Positions 35,271 through 45,200 of a DNA stretch of 64,000 nt are shown here, piece by piece. Both the position numbers and the translations under genes were made by a program. Each line of letters begins with the position of its first letter. Positions within the stretch are counted from its first letter, which is position 1. The notes beneath the pieces were generated by a model that was not told where the DNA came from, did no database searches, and saw only the letters and a list, made by a program, of their open reading frames with translations. Source of the stretch: Chryseobacterium glaciei (GTDB taxonomy: Bacteria; Bacteroidota; Bacteroidia; Flavobacteriales; Weeksellaceae); contig NZ_CP015199.1 in assembly GCF_001648155.1 (NCBI RefSeq), positions 4,597,001 through 4,661,000 of the forward strand, in the 5' to 3' direction.

Positions 35271-38200
35271 ATGAAAAACTTAACCATTTTTGGACTAACG
35301 CCTTTTGAAAAACCGGATGCCAACCTAATGCTTGCAATGCAACAGGCTGGCGCATTTCCCATCCTAAGCTTAGGGCATCAATTAACGACCGCACAACAAG
35401 CACTAAATCAGCTTGAACAGGCAGATATACCTTCTTATGGTATTTGCTTTTCTAATGATAAACTTACCTCACTTCAACTTTCAGAGAAGGTGACATTTGC
35501 AATTCTTCCGTTTGGATCTAGGTTTAATTCCAACTCAGAAGTATCAATTATTTATCAGGTAACCAGTTTACAGGAAGCCAAAAAAGCGGAACAATCAGGA
35601 GCAAAAGGAATTATCATAAAAGGAAATGAAGCAGGCGGACTTGTCGGCTACGAATCAACTTTTATATTATTTCAACGCATCATTAAAGAAATCAAAAACA
35701 TTCCTGTTTGGGTACAAGGAGGAATCGGACTTCATACTGCGGCAGCGGTAAAAGCGTTGGGAGCAACCGGTATTGTACTGGATAGTCAACTTGCTTTATT
35801 CCCGGAAAGTTCCGTTCCAAAAGACATCAAAGATCTCTGTTCAAAACTTAATGGAACAGAAACTAAAATCATAGCCAATCATCGTGTATTGGTGAGACCT
35901 AATTCTCCTGCATTACCCGAAAATATAACCGCTGAAGATCTTAGAAAACACTTTACAGATCTTAATATCACCAAGAGTTATATCCCTATGGGACAAGATA
36001 TTTCCTTGGCAACAGACCTTTATGAAGACTTTAAAAATCTAAAGAAAATGGTTTTTGGATTTAAAGAAGCAATGTATGGTCATCTGAAGCAGGCAAAAGT
36101 TCTTCAGGTTATCAATCAGGATAATATTTTAGCTAAAGATTTAGGTTTAAAATATCCAATTGCCCAAGGGCCAATGACACGTGTGAGCGATGTTCCGTCA
36201 TTTGCCAATGCCGTTGCAGAAGCAGGAGCTTTACCTTTTGTTGCTTTATCTTTATTAAAAGGTCAACAGGCAAAAGCCTTGGTAATGGATACTAAAAAAT
36301 TAGCAGGCGAAAAAACATGGGGTGTGGGAATTTTAGGATTTGCCCCTCAGGAATTAAGAGAAGAACAAACATCTTATATATTAGAAGCTAAACCTCCCGT
36401 TGTATTAATTGCCGGAGGAAGGCCAGCCCAAGCAAAAATATTTGAAAAAGCAGGAATAAAAACATTTTTACATGTTCCTTCTCCCGCTTTATTAGATATT
36501 TTCTTGAAAGAAGGCGCGACCAACTTTATCTTCGAAGGACGTGAATGTGGTGGCCATGTGGGCCCACTTTCAAGCACAGTTCTTTGGGAAAAACAAATCG
36601 AACGTATTTTAAAAGAAGAACATCCTGAAAATATCAGCGTATTTTTTGCAGGAGGAATTCATAACGATTTTTCTACAGCTTTCGTTTCGATAATGGCTGC
36701 TCCATTAGCAGCAAGAGGTGTAAAAGTTGGCGTATTAATAGGAACAGCTTATCTATATACCCAAGAGGCAGTTACTTGTGGAGCCATTCAGGAAGAATTC
36801 CAGGTACAAGCTTTACAGGCAGAAGAAACCGTTTTATTAGAAACCGCTCCGGGACACGAAACCAGATGTTTAGACACTGCATTTGCTCAACATTTTAATA
36901 ATGAAAAAGCAAAACTGATCGCAGCCGGAACAGATAAAAAAGAGGTTTGGGAAAAACTCGAAAAATTAAACGTAGGTCGTTTAAGAATTGCAGCAAAAGG
37001 TGTAGAACGTCAAGGCGATCAATTGGTTACCATTCCTAAAGAAGAGCAACTGGATTTAGGCATGTACATGATCGGACAGGTTGCTACCATGCATGAAAAA
37101 GTTATCACTCTTGATGAACTTCATCAAAATGTGAGCATAGACAATCATCAATATATTCAAAATGCAGCATTACCGGAAGAGCCGACATCCAATGAAAAAG
37201 CATTGGATATCGCTATTGTAGGCATGGAATGTATTTTCCCTGATGCAAAAAATTTAGAAGAATATTGGCGCAATATTATTTTAGGAAAAGACAGTGTAAC
37301 AGAAGTTCCGGACGAAAGATGGAATAAAGAACTGTATTATCACCCGGACTCAAATGAATCAGATGTATCTCACTCAAAATGGGGCGGATTTATTCCTAAA
37401 ATTGATTTCGATCCTTTAGAATTTGGAATTCCACCACAGTCTCTTGCTGCCATTGAACCTACGCAATTGCTAACCTTATTGGTTGCCAAACGTGCGATGG
37501 AAAATGCAGGCTATGGTGACAAACATACAAACAGAGAAAACATTTCTGTAATTATTGGTGCTGAAGGTGGAAATGACCTTGCCAACAGCTACAGTTTCAG
37601 AGGATTTTATAAACAGGTTTTCGGGGAGCTTCATCAAGAAGTTAAAGAAGCATTTCCGCATACAACAGAAGATTCATTCCCCGGTATTTTAGCGAATGTT
37701 ATCGCAGGAAGAATTACCAATCGTCTGGATCTTGGGGGAAGAAACTTTACCGTAGATGCCGCATGCGCTTCTTCTCTGGCAGCTCTTGAATTGGCATGTC
37801 AGGAATTGATCTTAAATAAATCAGATATGGTTCTTGCGGGCGGAGCCGATTTACATAACGGAATCAATGATTACCTCATGTTCTCCAGCACCCATGCCCT
37901 TTCCAGAAAAGGAAGATGTGCCACCTTCGACAGTGATGCAGACGGAATTGCCCTTGGTGAGGGCGTTGCCATTATTGTTTTAAAACGATATGATGATGCG
38001 GTACGCGATGGTGACCGTATTTACTCTGTGATTAAAGGAGTTGGAGGATCCAGTGATGGTAAAGCTTTAGGTCTTACTGCTCCGAGAAAAATCGGTCAGG
38101 TAAGAGCATTGGAGCGCGCATACGCCCAAGCTGGTATCAGTCCTGCATCCGTTGGATTGGTCGAAGCACATGGTACAGGAACTGTTGTTGGAGATAAAAC

Positions 38201-41200
38201 TGAATTAAGTGCCCTTACCAATTTATTCAGTCGTTCAGGTGCATTGCCCGGACAGACTCATTTAGGTTCTGTAAAAACACAAATCGGACATACAAAGTGT
38301 GCGGCGGGATTAGCAGGATTAATTAAAGCTTCTTTAGCAGTTTATCACGGAGTAAAACCTCCTACTCTTCATTTACAGCATCCTAATGCTTATTATAACG
38401 CTCAAACCAGTCCATTTGCTTTTTATGCAGAAAGTGGATTATGGAGCGAGAAAAACCGTTATGCAGGAATCAGTGCTTTTGGATTTGGGGGAACTAATTT
38501 CCATGCTGTCATTGCCAATCATCCTAAACAAGACGATTCTGCGGTATTGCAATCTTGGCCTTCGGAATTATTTGTATTCCGTGGAGAGACTTATGATGAG
38601 GCTAAAATTCAATTAAATCAAATTAAATCTTTACTTGAAGTAAACGATACTATTTCATTAAAGAATATTGCTTACAGTTTAGCCGTTAGTTCAGAAAAAC
38701 AAGTTCAGTTAAGCATTGTTGCAGACACCACCGAACATTTGATGATGAACATCGAACTGGCACTTTCCGGAATTGAAAGCAAAGACACTTTCACTATTAA
38801 TAAAAGAGACGGTAAAGTAGCATTTTTATTCCCTGGACAAGGTAGCCAGAGAATCAATATGGCTCGTGATCTTTTCGTTGCTTTCCCCGAAATGCGAAAA
38901 TTAATCAATTCATATCCTGAATTGGAAAAAGTAGTTTTCCCTTCAACCACTTTTAACGAAGCAACATTAAAACAGCAAAAAGAAACCATTAAAGATACCC
39001 GATTAGCACAACCTCTTTTAGGAATTGTTGATCTTGCTTTAGCTAAACTCCTACAATCTATTGGGATTGTTCCGGATATGTTGGCGGGTCACAGTTATGG
39101 AGAATTACCTGCTTTATGTTTTGCAGGCGTTTTCGAAGAAGAAAAATTGGTTGATTTAAGTATCAAGAGAGCGCAATCTATTTTAGATTCTGTAGAAGGC
39201 GGTGATCCCGGAACAATGATCGCAGTAAGCTCAACAAGAGAAAATCTACAACCTATTTTAGATACCGTTGAAGGTTGCTATCCTGTAAATTACAATGCGC
39301 CAACGCAATGTGTGGTAGCAGGAAGTACAGAAGCCATTAACAAATTAATGGAAATCCTTAAACAGGAACGTATTTCTGCTAAAAAGCTGGAAGTTGCATG
39401 TGCTTTCCACAGTCCGTTATTAGCTAAATCTAAACGTTTATACGAAACTGTTTTACAAGGTGTTTCTTTTGAAGAAATGCAGATTCCGGTTTGGTCGAAT
39501 ACAACAGCCACAACTTATCCGACAGCAGTTTCAGAAATAAAAGAAAGACTAACCAACCACTTAGTACAGCCTGTAAGATTTGTAGAAGAACTTCAGGCAA
39601 TGTACGAAGACGGCGCAAGAATATTTATCGAAGTGGGCCCTGGAAAAGTATTGGCAGGATTAACCAAATCTTGTTTAGATAAAGAACATGTAACGTTATC
39701 TGTAGAAGACAGTAATGGGAATAAATTGACTTATCTGCTTTCTATGCTGGCTCAATATTTAGGAACAGGTCGTAATTTTAATATTGCTAAACTTTTTGAA
39801 GGTCGTAATGTTCAGGTAATTCAAATCGATCAACCTGAATTATACAAGAAAAGCCCTGCCATCTGGCGTGTGAACGGACAGGCAGCTCACCCAACAACAG
39901 GTACATTGCCTGCCAATGGTGCATTACCAATCATAACTCCAATTCAAATGAACAACTTTACAAATAACCAAGCTCCTGTGATTGAAACTCAATCTAATAC
40001 TGAACGTATGTTGCAGGAATATTTAAACAGCATGCAACTTATGATACAGGCTCAACGTGATGTGATGCTAACGTTCTTGGGACAAAATCCTCAAGTAAGC
40101 CCTTCTCCTGTTTATGTTTCACAAGTTCCGGCTCATTCAAACAGCCATGCACCAATCATCTCTGCTCCTTTAAATGACGGTGTTGAAAAAACGATTATTA
40201 TTCCGGTAAAACAAGCTCCGACAAAGGATATTAAAACGTTATTGCTTCAGGTTGTAAGTGATAAAACAGGATATCCTCACGAAATGTTGGGCATGGAAAT
40301 GGACTTGGAAGCTGATTTAAGTATTGATTCAATTAAAAGAGTTGAAATCATTGGTACACTGAAATCTGAACTTGGTTCTTTCTCCTCAAATAGTACAAAT
40401 GAAGATACCATCATGGAGCAATTGGCTTCGATAAAAACCTTAAACGGTTTGGTTTCTTGGTTAACAGAATATTCAGGAGCATCAAACACTTCAGAAAAAG
40501 TTACACCTGTAGAAACAACAGCTTCAACGGCTCAAAATAAATCTGCATTCTCTCTTGAAGAACTTCAGACAGCAATTCTGGATATAGTAAGCGAAAAAAC
40601 AGGATATCCAAAAGAAATGTTAGGTCTAGACCTTGATTTGGAAGCAGATTTAAGCATCGACTCCATCAAACGTATGGAAATCATTGGTGAGCTTAAAACC
40701 AAAATAGGTTTCGGTGAAGATTTAGAACAGGCGGATGATTTAATGGAAAAATTAGCTGCCATCAAAACATTGAGCGGATTAGCTTCTTGGATCAATGAAA
40801 TGAGCGGAAATAACACTCCAGAACCTATTCAGAATTTACTATCCCGTCTTCGATTTGATTTAACGCCAACGGATGTTTCTTTAATCGAAAATAATGAAAT
40901 CCTGCAAGGAAAACGTTTTGCAATCACTCAAGACAACAGCAACCAAAATTTGGCTATCAAAAATGCCCTTGAAAAGCATGGAGCAATCGCTGAATTGGTG
41001 GATACAGACAAAGATCTTACGAATTTCGACGGATTAATTATTCTTGACTTATTCTCATCTGCCGTAAAGCAAAATATTATTGATCATGTTGATTTAATTA
41101 AAAGATTAGACCTTGATAAGACTCAATGGATTTATCTGATTTCAGATATTCCGGCACATGTTCAGGAACTTACAGACACGACTCTTTTACGTCATTATAA

Positions 41201-42260
41201 AGGATATCCGGGTTTTTTCAAAAGCTTAGCTAGAGAATTTGAAAACACGAATTGTAGATTAATCAGCTTAAACTCTCCTCAACAGGTAGATCAAATTGCT
41301 GATATCATTTTAAAAGAAATATTAACAACCGACAAACCCTCTGAAGTTATTTATAAAAATGATCAAAGACATAAAATAAACATCATCCCATCGCCTTTGG
41401 CAACAGGATTGAGTGAAGCACACATCCAATTAGATAAAGATTCAGTTGTTTTAGTTCTTGGAGGCGCACAGGGAATTACTTCCGAACTCGCAAAACACAT
41501 GTCACAGGCTTATCCGTGTACTTATATTTTGGTGGGAAGATCAGAAGATCCAAGAAATCAGGCAACGAATAAAGAATTAGAAGCATTTAAATCGAAGGAA
41601 GAAATAAGAGCATATCTTATTAAATCCGGAACATTCACTTCGCCTTCTGAAATCGAAAAAGAAACAATAAAAGTTTTCAAAAACAATCAGATTCTACGTA
41701 CCATCCGCGATATGGAACAAATGGGAAATACGATTGTTTACCAATCATTAGACCTTTGTGATGAAGACAGATTATCTGAATTAATCAATTCGATTTACGA
41801 AAAATACAACCGTTTAGACGGGGTAATTCATGGGGCTGGTCTTTTGGAAGATAAATTATTCAAACAAAAAACAACAAGTTCTTTCGGACGTGTGTTTGAT
41901 ACCAAAGTAAAACCACTTCGTGTATTAGCAGAAAAACTGCGCACAGATTGTCAGTTTGTAGTGTTATTCTCAAGCATTGCGTCCGTTTACGGGAACAAAG
42001 GTCAGACCGATTACGCTGCCGCTAACTCTGTATTGGATGATTACGCAAATGCTTTAAATAAGAAATTAAAAGGAAAAGTAATTTCCATCAACTGGGGTCC
42101 TTGGAAAGGTGCCGGAATGGTTTCATCGACACTGGAAACAGAATATGAACGCCGAGGTATTTCTTTAATTCCATTGGAACAAGGAAAGGAAATTTTTCTG
42201 AATGAAATAAAATACGGAACTGAAAGTCAGGTATTGATCATGTCCGGAAATAATTGGTAA
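35271..42260 (+). CDS. Megasynthase 1: NMO-NMO-KS-AT-ACP-ACP-KR (PfaD+PfaA-like)
   Basis: Iterative type I polyketide/fatty acid synthase of 2329 residues. Order: two TIM-barrel nitronate-monooxygenase/enoyl-reductase-like domains (about 1-260 and 285-560), KS about 645-1075 (Cys832 in DAACASS, His in EAHGTGT and QIGHTKC), AT about 1180-1480 (Ser1275 in GHSYGE), two ACPs with LEADLSIDSIK (Ser1687 and Ser1798), and a KR about 2055-2320 (GGAQGI, Tyr2248 in GQTDYAAAN). The set equals PfaD fused ahead of PfaA of omega-3 fatty acid synthases. The first barrel reads EAGGL where the second keeps ECGGH (His429), so only the second looks catalytic. First gene of the operon, 19 bases before megasynthase 2. 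Confidence 0.93.
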   Translation: MKNLTIFGLTPFEKPDANLMLAMQQAGAFPILSLGHQLTTAQQALNQLEQADIPSYGICFSNDKLTSLQLSEKVTFAILPFGSRFNSNSEVSIIYQVTSLQEAKKAEQSGAKGIIIKGNEAGGLVGYESTFILFQRIIKEIKNIPVWVQGGIGLHTAAAVKALGATGIVLDSQLALFPESSVPKDIKDLCSKLNGTETKIIANHRVLVRPNSPALPENITAEDLRKHFTDLNITKSYIPMGQDISLATDLYEDFKNLKKMVFGFKEAMYGHLKQAKVLQVINQDNILAKDLGLKYPIAQGPMTRVSDVPSFANAVAEAGALPFVALSLLKGQQAKALVMDTKKLAGEKTWGVGILGFAPQELREEQTSYILEAKPPVVLIAGGRPAQAKIFEKAGIKTFLHVPSPALLDIFLKEGATNFIFEGRECGGHVGPLSSTVLWEKQIERILKEEHPENISVFFAGGIHNDFSTAFVSIMAAPLAARGVKVGVLIGTAYLYTQEAVTCGAIQEEFQVQALQAEETVLLETAPGHETRCLDTAFAQHFNNEKAKLIAAGTDKKEVWEKLEKLNVGRLRIAAKGVERQGDQLVTIPKEEQLDLGMYMIGQVATMHEKVITLDELHQNVSIDNHQYIQNAALPEEPTSNEKALDIAIVGMECIFPDAKNLEEYWRNIILGKDSVTEVPDERWNKELYYHPDSNESDVSHSKWGGFIPKIDFDPLEFGIPPQSLAAIEPTQLLTLLVAKRAMENAGYGDKHTNRENISVIIGAEGGNDLANSYSFRGFYKQVFGELHQEVKEAFPHTTEDSFPGILANVIAGRITNRLDLGGRNFTVDAACASSLAALELACQELILNKSDMVLAGGADLHNGINDYLMFSSTHALSRKGRCATFDSDADGIALGEGVAIIVLKRYDDAVRDGDRIYSVIKGVGGSSDGKALGLTAPRKIGQVRALERAYAQAGISPASVGLVEAHGTGTVVGDKTELSALTNLFSRSGALPGQTHLGSVKTQIGHTKCAAGLAGLIKASLAVYHGVKPPTLHLQHPNAYYNAQTSPFAFYAESGLWSEKNRYAGISAFGFGGTNFHAVIANHPKQDDSAVLQSWPSELFVFRGETYDEAKIQLNQIKSLLEVNDTISLKNIAYSLAVSSEKQVQLSIVADTTEHLMMNIELALSGIESKDTFTINKRDGKVAFLFPGQGSQRINMARDLFVAFPEMRKLINSYPELEKVVFPSTTFNEATLKQQKETIKDTRLAQPLLGIVDLALAKLLQSIGIVPDMLAGHSYGELPALCFAGVFEEEKLVDLSIKRAQSILDSVEGGDPGTMIAVSSTRENLQPILDTVEGCYPVNYNAPTQCVVAGSTEAINKLMEILKQERISAKKLEVACAFHSPLLAKSKRLYETVLQGVSFEEMQIPVWSNTTATTYPTAVSEIKERLTNHLVQPVRFVEELQAMYEDGARIFIEVGPGKVLAGLTKSCLDKEHVTLSVEDSNGNKLTYLLSMLAQYLGTGRNFNIAKLFEGRNVQVIQIDQPELYKKSPAIWRVNGQAAHPTTGTLPANGALPIITPIQMNNFTNNQAPVIETQSNTERMLQEYLNSMQLMIQAQRDVMLTFLGQNPQVSPSPVYVSQVPAHSNSHAPIISAPLNDGVEKTIIIPVKQAPTKDIKTLLLQVVSDKTGYPHEMLGMEMDLEADLSIDSIKRVEIIGTLKSELGSFSSNSTNEDTIMEQLASIKTLNGLVSWLTEYSGASNTSEKVTPVETTASTAQNKSAFSLEELQTAILDIVSEKTGYPKEMLGLDLDLEADLSIDSIKRMEIIGELKTKIGFGEDLEQADDLMEKLAAIKTLSGLASWINEMSGNNTPEPIQNLLSRLRFDLTPTDVSLIENNEILQGKRFAITQDNSNQNLAIKNALEKHGAIAELVDTDKDLTNFDGLIILDLFSSAVKQNIIDHVDLIKRLDLDKTQWIYLISDIPAHVQELTDTTLLRHYKGYPGFFKSLAREFENTNCRLISLNSPQQVDQIADIILKEILTTDKPSEVIYKNDQRHKINIIPSPLATGLSEAHIQLDKDSVVLVLGGAQGITSELAKHMSQAYPCTYILVGRSEDPRNQATNKELEAFKSKEEIRAYLIKSGTFTSPSEIEKETIKVFKNNQILRTIRDMEQMGNTIVYQSLDLCDEDRLSELINSIYEKYNRLDGVIHGAGLLEDKLFKQKTTSSFGRVFDTKVKPLRVLAEKLRTDCQFVVLFSSIASVYGNKGQTDYAAANSVLDDYANALNKKLKGKVISINWGPWKGAGMVSSTLETEYERRGISLIPLEQGKEIFLNEIKYGTESQVLIMSGNNW

Positions 42261-42279
42261 ACCTCTGTATAAGATACGT

Positions 42280-45200
42280 ATGAAAAAAACAGATGTTGCT
42301 GTCATTGGTCTATCTTGTGTCTTTCCGGGGGCACAGGATGCCAACACTTTTTGGCAGAATATTGTCAATAAAGTAGACTCTACTCAATTAGCTCCAGCCG
42401 ACCGAATTGATCCTGTTCATTTTAGCGATACCACCAATCCGGTTGACCGTTTTTATTGTCAGCGTGGTGGGTTTATCTCTGATTATGAATTTGATCCAAC
42501 TGCTTTTGGAATTTTACCATTAGCCGTTGAAGGGACTGAACCCGATCATTTATTAACGCTTGATCTGGTTCAAAAAGCCTTGGACGATGCAGGAATTTTT
42601 CAAAAAGAAATTTCGCTTGAAAAAACAGGAATTATCATTGGGAAAGGAAATTATACGGGACCTGGCGCTACCCGTGCCATTGAAATCGTAAGAACAGGGG
42701 AACAAATTTCTTCGTTGTTAAAAGAATTACTACCCGAAGTTTCTTCTGCTGATATTGAAAAAGTAAAACACGCTTTTCAGGAAAAAAAAGGACGTTTTGC
42801 CGCTGATACCGCGATGGGATTAATTCCCAATTTGGTAGCCTCTTTAGTGGCTAACCGATTTAATTTAGGCGGGGTTGCATTTACCGTAGATGCCGCTTGT
42901 GCAAGTGCTTTAATTGCAGTAGACCACGCGGTACAGGAACTTCAACGAGGAAGATCTGACATTATGATTGCAGGAGGTGTACACACTGGACAAAATGCTG
43001 CTTTCTGGAGTATTTTTGCTCAGTTGGGCGCCATGTCCCGTCAACAAAAAATTAAACCTTTCAGCAATGATGCCGATGGTTTGTTGATTGGTGAAGGCTG
43101 TGGTTTTGTGGTGTTGAAAAGATTGGAAGATGCCGTTCGAGATCAGGATAAAATTTACGCAGTCATTAAAGGCGTTGGCGTAAGCAGCGATGGTAACGGA
43201 ACCAGCGTGATGAGTCCTGCGGTAAAAGGTCAATTGAAAGCCCTAAAACAAGCTTGGAGCAATGCAGATCTAGATGAAAAACAAATCGGTTACCTGGAAG
43301 CTCACGGCACAGGAACTCCACTTGGTGATAAAACTGAACTTCAGACGTTGGCTCAGTTTTTCGGAAAAGAAGAAGGTGCTAAAATTGCCGGAATCGGTTC
43401 TGTAAAATCAAACATCGGTCACGCTATGCCAGCCGCAGGAATTGCTGGTTTAATAAAAACTTGTCTGGCTCTACATCACGATACTTTGCCACCAACATTA
43501 TACTGTGAAAATCCGACTTCGGATATGCAGAAAACTCGATTTGAACCCGTTCAGGAAGCAAAAAACTGGACAAAAACAGGCTTACCTAAAGTAGCAGCGG
43601 TCAATGCTTTCGGTTTTGGAGGTATCAATGCACATGTAGTTTTAGAAGGTTATGATATGCCGAAAAAAGATAAAGTTCTCATCTTAGCCCGACCAACCCA
43701 TGAAGCATTATTATCTGCTTTGCAAAATAACGAAAGCACATTAGGCGAAGGAGATTATCGTATTGCGCTATTTGATCCAAACCCTGCAAGAATAGAAAAA
43801 GCCATTAAAATTGTCGCCAAAAATAACCCTTGGCGCAACAAACAGGATATTTGGTACACCAACACTCCTCTATTGCAAAATGGAGAAAAAGTAGCCTTTG
43901 TTTTCCCCGGATTAGACGGATTAGCAAAAGGTGAAATTGACAGTGTAAGCCGTTATTTCAACTTAACAGCTCCTATTGAAACAGAAGGTGAAGGGTTGTT
44001 GAATGATGCCTTAAATATTTTCAATAAGTGCAGCATTCTAGACAATTCATTAAAAAAACTAGGCATTGTTCCAGATATGAATGCCGGACACAGCTTAGGA
44101 GAATGGTTGGCAGGTTATTCTTCCGAATTAGCGGAAGTAAATTCTGTGAAAGCTTTAATTGATGTTTTAAATCCTGAAACCTTTGAATTAAAGGATTCCA
44201 GATTCATCGCCATCGGAGCCGGAATTGAAACCATAAAACCTATTATTGAAAACATTCCGAACGTATATATTTCCAATGACAATTGCCCCAATCAGGTAAT
44301 TCTTTGCGGAAGCAATGCAGCATTGGATGAATTGGTTCCTGTATTAAAATCAAAACAGATATTTCATCAGATATTGCCGTTCCAATCTGGTTTTCACTCG
44401 CCTTTTATCGCTGATAAACTGGATGTGATTTTAGCAGGAATGGAAAAAGCACAATTTCAGAAAACAAAAATTCCATTATGGTCGGCAACGACTTTGGAAC
44501 CTTATCCATCAGATCAGGAAGCCATCAGAAAACTGAGTGCAGAACACCTTGTACAACCCGTTCGTTTCCGTGAACTTACCGATAAATTGTACGAAGAAGA
44601 TGCAAGATTCTTCATCCAAATCGGAACAGGCGGATTGATTGGGTTCATTGATGACACGTTGAAAGGAAAAGCATTCAGTACGATTGCCTCCAGCGTTCCT
44701 ACCCGATCTGCGTTAGCACAATTACAACGTGTGGTAGCCGCATTATTCGTGGAGGGTAAAGTGGTTGCGCTAGACTTTTTGGATATCCATACGTTCTCCA
44801 AAAAATCATCGGGTAAAGGTATTAAACTGGAATTAGGTTCGCCCATTATCCGTGATTTTAAAGAAGCAAAAGCATTGGCTCAATCTTTTGAAACTTCAAA
44901 GCAGAATACCGTTTCTATTCCTGTGGCGAAGTCTGGACATCCTTTGGTACAGGCATTTCAGAATAACATTTCGGATATGATTCGTATGCAGGAGGAAGTG
45001 TTGACCTTATTTCAGGATCGCCCGAAAGTTTCGATTCCAAATGTGGTTTTAGCAAAAGTTCAGGCTCCGATAAGTAAGAATTTTGAAAAAACATTGTATG
45101 TTACCTTGGAAAGCCACCCTTACCTTATCGACCACAGTTTATTAAGACAACCGAAAGGCTGGCATGAAGTGGCCGATATGGAACCCGTGATTCCAATGAC

